Source: Candidatus Villigracilis saccharophilus (GTDB taxonomy: Bacteria > Chloroflexota > Anaerolineae > Anaerolineales > Villigracilaceae). Taken from it: 64,000 bases of DNA. The notes under the pieces were generated by a model. That model ran no database searches. It saw only the letters and a program-made list of their open reading frames with translations, and was not told the DNA's origin. The position numbers were made by a program, and so were the translations under genes. Positions 18,787 through 28,251 of the stretch are shown here, piece by piece. The stretch spans positions 211,814 to 275,813 of the forward strand of contig JADJNA010000062.1 of assembly GCA_016709305.1 (NCBI GenBank), in the 5' to 3' direction. Each line of letters opens with the position of its first letter. Position 1 is the first letter of the stretch.

Positions 18787-19518
18787 CTATTTATCCAAAT
18801 AACGGATGGATTTATTTTCATTATCATGATTGTCCGTCTTTGCGGGCATTTCGGACTTGTTGATAATAAATAGATCGTTCTTTGTCTCAAGGGAATAGGC
18901 GCGGGAGATATCCAGAGGGGGGACAGTCTTACGGTCATTAAAGCTTCTTGTCCAATAAATTCCTCCAAATATGAATGCTCCCATCAAAAAATACCCAATT
19001 ATCGACTCTAATACAAGCAAACGAATACCAGCATAAAATGTTGCAAAAAGAGCAATTGCCTGCCAGACATAGTACGGAATATTGTACTTAAAAATCTTCC
19101 TTGAACTTTTTCTCTTTTCGCGTTCGATCTGACGGGCGGGATAATCAAATTCATCGATTAATTCGAATATGATCCTGTCGGCTTCAAGAGATTCGGGCAC
19201 TTGATCAAGGCAAAGCGTCCGTTTGGGATTTCCTTCATTAGGGGTTAATTTGCGCTCGCTTAATCCTTGAATTAGATAATTTTTGTAAGCGCAAATATCC
19301 TCTTTATCCTTGTCGCTTAATTCTGCGGTTTTTGTTATACGCTCCATGAGCCAGTCCAGATCGTTCCTGTACTGGTAGATCTTCAGGTAGGCTTTCCACG
19401 CCATAACGTTTTTAGGATCGGCGCGCACAACAGCATCCAGCACCATTTCAGCGTTTTGAAGCTGACCCGAATCGATCAGTTGATAACCTCGTTTAAGTAG
19501 ATGGGCGGAAATTGGCAT
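18787..19518 (-). CDS. TPR protein with two C-terminal membrane helices
   Basis: 243 residues. An N-terminal TPR-like repeat (HLLKRGYQLIDSGQLQNAEM, then VLDAVVRADPKNVMAWKAYL) and a helical region are followed by two membrane helices (YYVWQAIALFATFYAGIRLL and IIGYFLMGAFIFGGIYW) and a polar tail. The repeat phrase DPKNVMAWKAYLKI closely matches DPQNVEAWDAYIHI in the next gene upstream, so the two arose by duplication. It may tether TPR partners at the membrane beside the SPFH proteins; this is inferred from neighbours. Confidence 0.7.
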   Translation of the reverse strand: MPISAHLLKRGYQLIDSGQLQNAEMVLDAVVRADPKNVMAWKAYLKIYQYRNDLDWLMERITKTAELSDKDKEDICAYKNYLIQGLSERKLTPNEGNPKRTLCLDQVPESLEADRIIFELIDEFDYPARQIEREKRKSSRKIFKYNIPYYVWQAIALFATFYAGIRLLVLESIIGYFLMGAFIFGGIYWTRSFNDRKTVPPLDISRAYSLETKNDLFIINKSEMPAKTDNHDNENKSIRYLDK

Positions 19519-19548
19519 TGCTTTAGCTCCGAAGTCGGTAGATGGGGA

Positions 19549-19830
19549 TTACAAACTGCTCATTTTTTCATCTACACGTTGGAGGATGAAGCGTTGTGTG
19601 GCCTGTAAATAATCTTCGTCCCGTACGCGTGTTTCCCAGACTCTGGCAATATAATTCTTCAAGCCTTCCAGGTCTCGCCTTGTTGTGCAGATGTGTATAT
19701 AAGCATCCCAGGCTTCCACGTTTTGCGGGTCTGCGTATAGGATCTTATCAAGTACAGATTGAGCTTCTGCGTATCGTTTTTTTCCAATATAAGAATATGT
19801 TTGATCCAGTAGTTCCCAAATCTTTGCCAT
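19549..19830 (-). CDS. Short TPR protein
   Basis: 93 residues forming essentially one TPR unit plus flanking helices (ELLDQTYSYIGKKRYAEAQS, VLDKILYADPQNVEAWDAYI). It is a paralogue of the N-terminal part of the downstream 243-residue protein, without its membrane helices. It lies 30 bases upstream of that gene, so both are probably one transcript. Confidence 0.7.
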   Translation of the reverse strand: MAKIWELLDQTYSYIGKKRYAEAQSVLDKILYADPQNVEAWDAYIHICTTRRDLEGLKNYIARVWETRVRDEDYLQATQRFILQRVDEKMSSL

Positions 19831-20427
19831 GGTGTCTCTCCTTGCTAAATAATTATGCTGCTATCATATCTGGCAAGCTCATGAGGCGCTACCCGAACAA
19901 CTTGGTGATTGATATGCTCATTTTTGCCCATATGCAGTGTCGCATTTTGTCATCTGTACGGCTTTTTTAACCGTCTATTTCAAGATAAAAATAATTGAAT
20001 TTTTGACTCGTCAGCGATTGGCTAAACATTTTTGAATCACAGAGTTAAGGTGTCACTGAGAGAGAAAAGTAAACCGCGTGTCTAAACGGCCTATCACCTG
20101 TGAGTAGTAGTGAAAGGATTCTTTCGATCTTTACCAGAAGAATACAAAAATAATTGAAGTTGTAGAGGTTCTTCTTTATGACAATATACATGTTCCAAGG
20201 TGGTATTGCACCGTATCTCAAGAACACGGCAATCTCTTAATAAAACTTCATATTTGGAATACGAGGGATTGGTTTTTAAAAAATCCTTGCAAAATCCGTG
20301 TTATGCAATATCTCCATTAAATCAAGCCCCCTTTCCGTATATGCTGCCGAAAAGGGGGGATGCACTATAGTTTTTCCATACATGCTGCTCTGAGCAGGAT
20401 CATTTCCTGGCCAGTTGCAGATGCGCC
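19831..20427. other. Intergenic, AT-rich, no supported gene
   Basis: About 600 bases between two minus-strand TPR transcription units. No convincing open frame. A short inverted repeat at about 20327-20360 (cccccttt and aaaggggg arms) could be the 3' hairpin of the TPR operon that ends at 20428, although no T-run follows on that strand. Confidence 0.45.
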
Positions 20428-21795
20428 TTAAATGCTTGTCGCGTATGCAGTGATAAGGGATTTAAAGCGCTCATCGTCGTGTAATGAATCAAGATCAGGA
20501 TCGTTTCGAACCCAATTGATATAAGTCTGCTTGGTTTGAATTGCAATTTGCAATAATTCGATTGCGCGGTCGGTATTTCCACAAATAGCCTCGAGACAAG
20601 CCCGGTTATATTCGTTTTCATTCGCAAGGTTGGTGCTCAAGGCTTGTTTTATGTGAATCTGAGCCTGTTCATCCATTCCCATTTTCCGATAGTGGCTGCC
20701 AAGTGAAGCATGAGCCAGCGTATGTTTCGGGTTTAATTCCAACACTTTTTGAAAGGCAAGTACGGCTTCCGCCTCTCTTCTTTCAGCGGCATAAATTAAT
20801 CCCAGACGGTAGTAGTAAGAGGGCTTTGTGGAATTGTTGACGATAGCATTTTTAATGGCTTGAATGGCGTCCTTATACATGCCGGCAGATTTATATGCGT
20901 CACCTAATCTTTCCCATGCGGTTACATTTCGAGGATTGTTGATCGTTTCGGCTCTGTATTTGGCAATATCCAACTCGATATTCTTCAACTCTTCGGGTGA
21001 TAATTCCGGCAAAAGAGGCCCGCCCTGATTGCTTGGTCCAATTTCATGTTCGATCATATCTTCAGGTGCAGAGTTAATGAATTTCTGAGATTGACTATCT
21101 GTAAGTGTTTCTTCGCTTTGGAAGGATTCATCTTCTTTGACCGCCAGATTTTCAGGCACGCTCGCATCCGATAAATCATTAGACACCCAGCTTCCTTGTT
21201 CATTGACTGGAGTTTTAATGGCCGCTTGCTTAGACTCCATTTCTTGTCTTATTTTTTCAATGTCAAGCGGAACAAGATCATCGTCAAGCCATTGAGCGGC
21301 GGTCTGTGATTTGGCGGGGTGGAGTGGCGCGGGGGCTTCACTCGAGAGTGTGCTCATCTCCACTTTCTGTGTCGGATGGTTCTCATCTAGGAGCCTATTA
21401 AGATCAATCGACGGCATCGATACGGTAAGTGGAAATTTGATATCTAGTTCCACTCCGTTTCTTGGTTCGTCTAGCTGCGGATCGAGAACATCTGCCCGTT
21501 GATATGCTTCCATTGCGTTTTTATAATCTCTGATGTGACGATATAGAATCCCAAGCCTGTTCCAGGTGATGGCTTTCTCTTTTGCGTCTGACAGCAATTC
21601 AATACTACGGCGGTACAGTTTGATCGCATCCGAATATTTGCCTGTGTAAACGAAAGCCAGTGCCAGATTGCTGTAAGACCTGCCAAATTTATTGTTCGAT
21701 TGAATGGACCGTAAATAAGCATGGATTGCGGGCTCATATGCGCCGTTCATTAAATACAAGTTGCCAAGTTCGTTCCAGGTTTCATGATTGCTCAT
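20428..21795 (-). CDS. TPR-repeat protein, last gene of the ATPase-TPR operon
   Basis: 455 residues. Three N-terminal TPRs (WNELGNLYLMNGAYEPAIHA, then SNLALAFVYTGKYSDAIKLY, then WNRLGILYRHIRDYKNAMEA) are followed by a long acidic, probably disordered linker (about 125-285). Four or five more TPRs follow, ending in a half repeat with RNDPDLDSLHDDERFKSLI. It shares its N-terminal block with the two upstream TPR genes, so the three arose by duplication. It lies 12 bases after the upstream TPR gene. No catalytic residues; a scaffold or partner-binding role is likely. Confidence 0.85.
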   Translation of the reverse strand: MSNHETWNELGNLYLMNGAYEPAIHAYLRSIQSNNKFGRSYSNLALAFVYTGKYSDAIKLYRRSIELLSDAKEKAITWNRLGILYRHIRDYKNAMEAYQRADVLDPQLDEPRNGVELDIKFPLTVSMPSIDLNRLLDENHPTQKVEMSTLSSEAPAPLHPAKSQTAAQWLDDDLVPLDIEKIRQEMESKQAAIKTPVNEQGSWVSNDLSDASVPENLAVKEDESFQSEETLTDSQSQKFINSAPEDMIEHEIGPSNQGGPLLPELSPEELKNIELDIAKYRAETINNPRNVTAWERLGDAYKSAGMYKDAIQAIKNAIVNNSTKPSYYYRLGLIYAAERREAEAVLAFQKVLELNPKHTLAHASLGSHYRKMGMDEQAQIHIKQALSTNLANENEYNRACLEAICGNTDRAIELLQIAIQTKQTYINWVRNDPDLDSLHDDERFKSLITAYATSI

Positions 21796-21807
21796 TGAAT
21801 ACCTCGC

Positions 21808-23424
21808 TCAGGAAACATGGTTGGATTTTTGTCCTGCATGTAAATTGCCCAACAGGCCAAAGCTTGAGCGCAAAGACTGCTTGGCGTTTTCAGGATCAAG
21901 CTCGTCTGCTGTTTGATAGGCGGCAATCGCGTTGCTGTAATCGTTCATACGACGGTATACATTGCCAAGGCGGTTCCATGTTAAAGCTTTCTCTCTATCC
22001 AATGTAAACAGTTCAATACTGCGTTGATATAACAAAATCGCTTCTGCCAGAAAGCCTTTTTGGACGTACGCCAAAGCCAGGTTGCTGTAGGGCCATGCAA
22101 ATTGCCGTTCCAATTCGATGGCCTTGCTGTAAGCGGCGATCGCTTCTTCATAAGAACCGGATTTAAAGTACACATTGCCCAATTCATTCCAGACTTGCGC
22201 GCTTTTTGTCTCCATCTCAAGCAATTCTTCGCCGCTTTTGCTTAACTTGGTTTGCGATGTCTGTTGTTGAACTTCCTCTACATGATCAGATAGAATATTT
22301 ACAGGTTCAACAACATCCTTTAAATATTCCTCATATGCCACCTCACCAGTTTGATTTATTAAGGTGTCATTGGCGGAATATTTCATGTTGACAGTTTCAG
22401 CTGAGAGGTTTTCTTCCTGTGCCTTGATTTCCGCGTCACTCCGACCGTTGAACTGGTCTGCCAATACCTCAGCTTTGACCTTGTCTGCGTCGTTCGAGGC
22501 TGCTCTGTTTTCGGGTTCATTTTTATTAATGACCAGCCATTCAGGTATGCGTGAGTTTTTAGGCTCATCCGCAGGGGAAGCTAGTTGATTTTTATGATCT
22601 TCAGAAAGCCAGTTCGGAAGCATCTCTTCCACTTTGATCTCGACCGTGGCTGGTGCTCCTATCACTACCTCGCTTTCTTGTGCCAGAATATTGATTTCGT
22701 TTGCATCCCCTTGCGTACCCTCTGGGATAGGAGAGGCGGTTACCGACAAAACAACCTCGGTGGTAGGTTTATTATCTTGAGACAGGATGGTTTCGAGGGA
22801 TGTAAGCGGGTTCTCGTTATCATCCTTTCCTTTAGCCTGTTGTGTGTCCGCTGCCGTTATTTTTTCTTCTGATACCTTTATGGACGAGTCTTGTGAGTGA
22901 TCGTTTGTGCCTGCCTTGCCGCTATCTAGGAGGTCCGCTTCTTGAAAAGATAGAAAGGCTTTTTCGTAATCATTCAGTTTGCGATAAGCCTCGCCTAAAC
23001 GATTCAACGAAGTTACTTTTTCCTTGGTCTCATTAAGCAGTTCAATACCGGCCAGATAAAGTGGGATGGCATCTTCGTATTTCCCTTGCAGCGATAAGGT
23101 ATACGCGAGGCTGCTAAGCGGCTGACCAGCATGAGGGGCGAGGTCGATAGCTTTTTGGTAGGCAATGCGCGCTTCTTCGTATGCGCCAGCCCTGGAATGG
23201 ACATCTCCCAGGTCGATCCAATTCTGAACATTGTCTGGATCGATTTGTGTCGCATGCTTGTATGCCTGCGCAATATCTTCATTACGGTTCCCTGAATCCA
23301 TGAGATTCCCTAAACCAAGCCACGGCTTGATGAAGCGGTCATTAAACTCCGCATTCTTTTTCTGGTAACTTATGATCGCCTCGGAAATATTTCCGATATC
23401 TTTCCAGAATTCATGTTCTGACAT
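21808..23424 (-). CDS. TPR-repeat protein with long acidic linker
   Basis: 538 residues. An N-terminal block of about four TPRs (NWIDLGDVHSRAGAYEEARI, LSSLAYTLSLQGKYEDAIPL) is joined through about 220 acidic, low-complexity residues to a second block (WNELGNVYFKSGSYEEAIAA, then SNLALAYVQKGFLAEAILLY, then WNRLGNVYRRMNDYSNAIAA). The C-terminal block is nearly the same as blocks in both neighbouring TPR proteins, a sign of recent duplication or gene conversion. It sits between the 899- and 455-residue TPR genes in one operon. Confidence 0.85.
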   Translation of the reverse strand: MSEHEFWKDIGNISEAIISYQKKNAEFNDRFIKPWLGLGNLMDSGNRNEDIAQAYKHATQIDPDNVQNWIDLGDVHSRAGAYEEARIAYQKAIDLAPHAGQPLSSLAYTLSLQGKYEDAIPLYLAGIELLNETKEKVTSLNRLGEAYRKLNDYEKAFLSFQEADLLDSGKAGTNDHSQDSSIKVSEEKITAADTQQAKGKDDNENPLTSLETILSQDNKPTTEVVLSVTASPIPEGTQGDANEINILAQESEVVIGAPATVEIKVEEMLPNWLSEDHKNQLASPADEPKNSRIPEWLVINKNEPENRAASNDADKVKAEVLADQFNGRSDAEIKAQEENLSAETVNMKYSANDTLINQTGEVAYEEYLKDVVEPVNILSDHVEEVQQQTSQTKLSKSGEELLEMETKSAQVWNELGNVYFKSGSYEEAIAAYSKAIELERQFAWPYSNLALAYVQKGFLAEAILLYQRSIELFTLDREKALTWNRLGNVYRRMNDYSNAIAAYQTADELDPENAKQSLRSSFGLLGNLHAGQKSNHVS

Positions 23425-23455
23425 GTTTGCCTCCAGTAATAATTGGCTTGTTTAA

Positions 23456-26155
23456 TTAATTTGAATAACAATTGCCCAGCAGGCTGAAACGGGTGCGTGT
23501 GAGCAAGGATGCTTTTTCTTCTGATAATTTGATCGCGTTTTGATAAGCCTTTTTGGCGTTGTCGTATTCATTCATTCTGCGATACACATTTCCAAGACGA
23601 TTCCATGAAACTGCTTTATCTTTGTTATTTTTGAAGAGTTCTATGCTCTTAAGGTAAACTGGGATCGCCTCTCTATGTTTGCCTTGGAATACAAGCGATA
23701 TGGCGAGATTGCTATGTGCCCAACCTGAAGTTTCGTCAATTTTGACTGACTTCGTGTAGGCTTTTACCGCTTCGTTGTAGGATTGGGCTTTGAAAAACAG
23801 GTTCCCGAGTTCAAACCAGACCTGTGCGTTTTGCGAATTGGTTTCAGAGTAGGCAAAGTCCGCTTTATCGCGCCTGCCCGCATTCTGAGGATCAATTTCA
23901 TCAGCATTTTGATAGGCATTCAAGGCGTTCTCATACTTATTCAATTGACGGTAGATGTTGCCCAGGCTGTTCCACGAGGCGGCTTTTTCTTCATTTGTCT
24001 TGAGCAGACAAATACTTTTTTGGTAGAGAAGAATGGCTTCCGCGTATTTTCCCAGTGTTAGATAGGTGAGGGCCAAGTTGCTGTACGGCCAGCCAAAAGA
24101 ACGATCGAGTTCGATGGCCTTGTTGTAGGCGATGGCAGCGTCCTTATACGATCCGTTTTGATAGTGGATATTTCCCTTTTCATTCCAAACTACGGCATTT
24201 TTTGATTCCGTCATTTCCTCTTCATTATCAAATAAGGTTGTTGGTGGCTGTTTTTTTAATGTTTCTGGTGCAGGTTTGGTTTTAAGAATAGGATGTGAAA
24301 AAAAAGTTGACATGAGTGGCTCCTCTTTTGATTGATTGTTAGCGGGCAGGTTTTCTGATTTGGCGGTAAACAGGATTGTATTTTCGGACTCTGTTTCAGG
24401 GTCAAATGTCCATCCGTCAAAATCTTGTTCTTCCTGTTGAGTTTTTAGGATAGGTTTTACTTCTTGAATTGTTGCTGGTATTTTTGTTTTTGCAATAAGA
24501 GAGTCTTCAGAAGGAATATCGGTTTTTCCGGTAGACGCAGGCTTGGGTGAGACTGGCGTGGAATTCGGTTGGACGTTTGCGTTAGGGTCTTTTAATTTGT
24601 CTGCTGTTTGATAAGCCTGCACTGCCAGGGAATAATCGTTTATGGCGCGATAGAAACCAGCCAGACGATCCCAGGCAACAGCCTTGTCGCTATCTTCTGT
24701 AAAGACGGATAAACTTTTTTTGCACAGATTGATCGCCTCTGAGTGTTTCCCTTGATTGCCATAGGCCAATGCCAGATTGCAATAGGCCCAGCCGAACCCG
24801 TTGTCCAATTCACTTGCTTTCGCGAAAGATTGGGCGGCTTCTTCAAAAGCGTTGACTTTAAGGAATGTTAATCCGAGGTCGTTCCAGACCCGATGATCAT
24901 CTGGATTTATATTCAAAGCTCGTTGAAACATTTTGATCGCATCTTTACTGCGCTCCTGCCTGCGGTATATATCTGCCAATCCCAGCCATGAAGCGGCGAA
25001 TCGTTTGTTAAGTTCGATGGCTTTTTGGTAGGCGGCAGCGGCGTCGGTATCGCGTCCGGCGCGTATATAAGTGTCCCCAAGTCCATTCCATGGGCGGGCC
25101 AGCGTTGGTGCGTATTGAATGGCGATCTGGTAGGCTGCGATGGATTCTTCCAAATAGCCGATTGTGTAATACACTGCACCAAGGCCGGTCCATGCGACCG
25201 GGTCTTTATCGTTATTTTTTAGCGCTTTTTGAAAAGCCAGCATGGCTTCATCGTTTCGGTTGATCTTCAAACACAAATTGCCGAGGTTGTTCCAGACGAA
25301 TATGTGCTCGGGTGCGATCGCGATTGCCTGTTTGTAAGCGGCAATTGCCTCGTCGTTCTTTCCAAGACCGAAATAGACCAGGGCGATGGCATTGAAACAT
25401 TCAGCTTCAAAAAAATTGTCTTCCAATTTGGCGGCCGTTTGAATTGCCTGCTGTAAATTCACTTTTGCTTTTTCGTAATCGCCTTTACGCCAATGGAGTA
25501 TGCCTAGTGTCAGCAGAAGATTTGCCCGCGTGGAGGTTGATTCATCATTTTTTGGCAGACCGCTGAGGAAGGTTTCGCGCATGTTGATCTTGTCTTCCGT
25601 ATTTTCAAACTGCTCCGAGTAATCCCCGATGCCCTGCCAGACCGATTCAATGGTCGTTTGCAGGATCTGATCTGCTTTTGGTTCGTCTGGAAGTTCAATC
25701 ATGCGCTGGCGGTATTCCCAGAAATCCGGGGCGGTACGCAGTAATTCAGTGATCATGTTTTGGGTGAGCCAGAAGATGATCCGTATTTTTCTATCGCTTA
25801 AAATATCTTGATGATTGCCAAGTTTAATAAAAATATTTGTTTGTTCGCCGGGTTGCTGATTGAGTCCAGTGACGAAGAAGACATGTCCGCTTGAGGGATA
25901 ATTCTGGAGAATTGAAATGAGTTTGGAATCTGGCAAATCATCCATTTGGATATGGATGATTTTTTGCCCTTGTTGGATCAATAAATTCTCAAGGGCGGTT
26001 TCAGCGTTCGCACGAACATATTCTGAGTTGCAAATTGCCAGAAGCGCGGCCGGGCGGTCCCACTTGACAGCAAGCTCAAGCTCGTTGAAAAGGAGATCAA
26101 CGCGCTCATCAAATATGTTCAATTCCGCTTGCTGAACCATGCCAGGGGCGGTCAT
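23456..26155 (-). CDS. Large TPR protein with a divergent N-terminal P-loop-like effector/partner domain
   Basis: 899 residues. Residues 1-170 form a domain with alternating alpha/beta pattern (KWDRPAALLAICNSEYVRAN, VFFVTGLN, IRIIFWLTQNMITELL, TAPDFWEYRQRMIEL). It resembles a degenerate NTPase fold without a Walker A glycine loop. At least nine TPRs follow (about 220-545), then a low-complexity linker, then two more TPR blocks (about 655-890). The start overlaps the stop of the upstream ATPase gene (ATGA), so the two are translationally coupled and probably interact. The same N-terminal domain also occurs as a separate small gene at 31789-32283. Function is unknown. Confidence 0.85.
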   Translation of the reverse strand: MTAPGMVQQAELNIFDERVDLLFNELELAVKWDRPAALLAICNSEYVRANAETALENLLIQQGQKIIHIQMDDLPDSKLISILQNYPSSGHVFFVTGLNQQPGEQTNIFIKLGNHQDILSDRKIRIIFWLTQNMITELLRTAPDFWEYRQRMIELPDEPKADQILQTTIESVWQGIGDYSEQFENTEDKINMRETFLSGLPKNDESTSTRANLLLTLGILHWRKGDYEKAKVNLQQAIQTAAKLEDNFFEAECFNAIALVYFGLGKNDEAIAAYKQAIAIAPEHIFVWNNLGNLCLKINRNDEAMLAFQKALKNNDKDPVAWTGLGAVYYTIGYLEESIAAYQIAIQYAPTLARPWNGLGDTYIRAGRDTDAAAAYQKAIELNKRFAASWLGLADIYRRQERSKDAIKMFQRALNINPDDHRVWNDLGLTFLKVNAFEEAAQSFAKASELDNGFGWAYCNLALAYGNQGKHSEAINLCKKSLSVFTEDSDKAVAWDRLAGFYRAINDYSLAVQAYQTADKLKDPNANVQPNSTPVSPKPASTGKTDIPSEDSLIAKTKIPATIQEVKPILKTQQEEQDFDGWTFDPETESENTILFTAKSENLPANNQSKEEPLMSTFFSHPILKTKPAPETLKKQPPTTLFDNEEEMTESKNAVVWNEKGNIHYQNGSYKDAAIAYNKAIELDRSFGWPYSNLALTYLTLGKYAEAILLYQKSICLLKTNEEKAASWNSLGNIYRQLNKYENALNAYQNADEIDPQNAGRRDKADFAYSETNSQNAQVWFELGNLFFKAQSYNEAVKAYTKSVKIDETSGWAHSNLAISLVFQGKHREAIPVYLKSIELFKNNKDKAVSWNRLGNVYRRMNEYDNAKKAYQNAIKLSEEKASLLTRTRFSLLGNCYSN

Positions 26156-27408
26156 AGCATTTTCCTCAAGACCGGATGGACATCACACCAGTTTTCCTCA
26201 TCACGGTACTCAAGCAGGGCGAGCACTTGAAGCAGTGCCCTGAGGCGGTCGCTATATTCAAGTCTTTTACTATCGTGCACGATTTTCAGGAGTTTTAAGT
26301 CATCCTTATCCAGGATACGTCGATACTCGTTGCGGATTTCGTTCGCTGCCCATTCAACATCGTCCACTTCGATCTGGGTGATTTTTCGCCGTCTGGCGCG
26401 CCCGATCGCCGTGCGAATAATACGGGCCTGTTCCCTGAAAACACCGCCGCTATAGGTGATCGCCTGGTTCAACGCTGCCGGCTGGATCAACTTGGCGTCC
26501 ATGCGGACTGTCACGAATTTTTCCAGGATACGATACCCTTCTTGAAGATGCTGCATTGAATCATTTGCTGTGCGCAGATTAATGTTCGGCAGAAAGAGGG
26601 CTTGATCGCGAATGGCATCGAATTCCTTGCTGTAAAAGAGCGCGCTTGATACGGTGTATACGATGGCGCAGTTGGGTTGTAGCATGATCTCACGGTGGTC
26701 GTGGAAAATGGCGCGGGCTCGGTCAAGGTCGGGCTTGTCCATGTCATCGATCAGGATTAAAGGAATGCGGTGTTCCTGTTTGTAGATGGCCGCAGCGATG
26801 TGATTAATGATCGCGATTAAACCGGTTATATCCTTCTCAACGATCTGCCTTAACTCGATGCGGGTGGCCGGCTCTAGTTTCATTTTCAACCCGGCATTCA
26901 CAAAGAATGCCGCAATGGACGCGCCGATTTCATAATCTGAGACGCGTCCTTTCAGGATGGTTGATATTTGCTGTTCCACTTTTCCCTGCCAGCCATTTAA
27001 TTCTTTGAGAAGCTGATCAGGGAGTTCGCCGCCTTGTTTTCTGTACTCAAGAAAAAGGCGGCTGCCGATGGCAAGCAGGACATCACGGAAATCAAGGTCG
27101 ATGATGTCGGTTTCTTCACGGATGCTAAAGTTGATCGGCCAATATTTTTTTTGAATGTCGCTGTTGCTTAACAGATGAAGCAGTTCGGTGGATTTTCCGC
27201 AGCCGCGATGACCGGAAAAGAAGAACTTCGGAGGGCGGTAAAAAGGCGCGAGCAGAGCGTCGATCAATTCGTTGATGGGGTTGCCAGGGCGGTTGATATA
27301 GAAGGGATTGGCTTTTCCGCCAGGCGCGGGTTTGAGAGGCAGATCCAGCTCAAAATTCAGCCAGGCTCTGTCAAACTCTACTGCTTTTAGGTATTCAAAA
27401 TTGCTCAT
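26152..27408 (-). CDS. P-loop ATPase (AAA/STAND-like), coupled to the TPR protein
   Basis: 418 residues. Walker A is clear (FFSGHRGCGKSTELLHLL, about residues 61-78). Walker B-like LILIDDMDKPDLDRAR lies near residue 220, followed by a sensor-like YTVSSALFYSKEF and a helical lid with a winged-helix-like C-terminus (RRKITQIEVDDVEWAANEIR). The layout is that of an ORC/STAND-type ATPase lacking its own repeats; the repeats lie in the coupled 899-residue TPR protein. Together they look like a split STAND protein (ATPase plus TPR sensor). The substrate or effector output is not evident. Confidence 0.8.
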   Translation of the reverse strand: MSNFEYLKAVEFDRAWLNFELDLPLKPAPGGKANPFYINRPGNPINELIDALLAPFYRPPKFFFSGHRGCGKSTELLHLLSNSDIQKKYWPINFSIREETDIIDLDFRDVLLAIGSRLFLEYRKQGGELPDQLLKELNGWQGKVEQQISTILKGRVSDYEIGASIAAFFVNAGLKMKLEPATRIELRQIVEKDITGLIAIINHIAAAIYKQEHRIPLILIDDMDKPDLDRARAIFHDHREIMLQPNCAIVYTVSSALFYSKEFDAIRDQALFLPNINLRTANDSMQHLQEGYRILEKFVTVRMDAKLIQPAALNQAITYSGGVFREQARIIRTAIGRARRRKITQIEVDDVEWAANEIRNEYRRILDKDDLKLLKIVHDSKRLEYSDRLRALLQVLALLEYRDEENWCDVHPVLRKML

Positions 27409-27434
27409 TGATCCTCTGTTCAGATGTTGAAAGT

Positions 27435-27461
27435 ATTATATAAATCTAGATGTTGATTCAA
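27435..27461 (-). promoter_or_regulatory. Candidate sigma-70 promoter for the ATPase-TPR operon
   Basis: On the minus strand TTGAAT (27456-27461) and TATAAT (27435-27440) lie 15 bases apart, with the -10 about 27 bases upstream of the ATPase ATG. The spacing is short of the optimum, so the -35 call is weak; the -10 is perfect. Confidence 0.45.
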
Positions 27462-27561
27462 TAGCCGAAAAAATTGGTTCTTTTATGGGGAGAAAATGAC
27501 CAGACAAGACCGGATGGGTAGGTGGTTATATCCCGGCTCTGATCATGAATTTTCGACCTTC

Positions 27562-28215
27562 CTAATTTGCTGGGGCGGCCATTCCTTCACGTATGGCGTA
27601 TAAAGCGGCTTGTGTTCGGTTGGTTACATGCAGTTTGTTGAGAACACTGCTGACATATTTGGCAATCGTCCGTTCATGGACAACCAGAGTCATGGCAATC
27701 TCCTGATTGCTCAAGCCGCGCGCGATCAGGCGTAAAGTTTCCATTTCACGGCGGGTTAAATGTTCGTTGATTGAATTCTCATTTGTTGCCGAGTTATTAA
27801 AATCTTGAATAACCTTCATCGCTACAGATGGATGCAGGGAAGCCTGTCCATTTGCTACATCTCGGACGGCTTGTAGGAGTTCCACCCGCGGTGTATCTTT
27901 TAACATGTAACCCAATGCCCCAATTTTGATGGCTTGATATACCCGGTTACTTTCTGCAAAACTGGAAAGGACGAGGATGCGGAAGTTTGACGAGATCTCT
28001 TTTAACTTTGGAATGGTGGCCAAGCCATCTTGATATGGCATTACCATGTCAAGCAGGATTACATCGGGCTTCGTTTTTCGTGCGATCTGGACTGCCTGCA
28101 GGCCATTTTCAGCTTCACCAACAACTTCCATGTCTGGCTGGAGAGAAAGAATTGCAACCATTCCTTCGCGGACAACATTTTGATCATCAACAACGAGAAT
28201 ACGGATTTTATTCAT
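27562..28215 (-). CDS. NarL/LuxR-type response regulator (no adjacent kinase)
   Basis: 217 residues: receiver domain (residues 1-125; acidic pocket VDD, phosphorylated Asp in VILLDMVMP, Lys in MLKDTP) and C-terminal LuxR helix-turn-helix (LTRREMETLRLIARGLSNQE, then IAMTLVVHERTIAKYVSSVL). It is a close paralogue of the regulator at 28945-29595. It lies 36 bases after the mraZ-like gene and has no kinase of its own; the kinase at 29600-31755 is the obvious candidate partner for both. Confidence 0.93.
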   Translation of the reverse strand: MNKIRILVVDDQNVVREGMVAILSLQPDMEVVGEAENGLQAVQIARKTKPDVILLDMVMPYQDGLATIPKLKEISSNFRILVLSSFAESNRVYQAIKIGALGYMLKDTPRVELLQAVRDVANGQASLHPSVAMKVIQDFNNSATNENSINEHLTRREMETLRLIARGLSNQEIAMTLVVHERTIAKYVSSVLNKLHVTNRTQAALYAIREGMAAPAN

Positions 28216-28251
28216 GGCGGTTACCTATGTGATGGATATGGTTTGCCGTTT

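Noticed and set aside
20045..20227. 60-codon minus-strand frame
   Set aside because: AT-rich chance frame without a ribosome site.
20428..26155. Repeated TPR-coding segments as a CRISPR or tandem DNA repeat
   Set aside because: Similarity is at protein level with 34-residue periodicity inside coding genes; no regular spacers.
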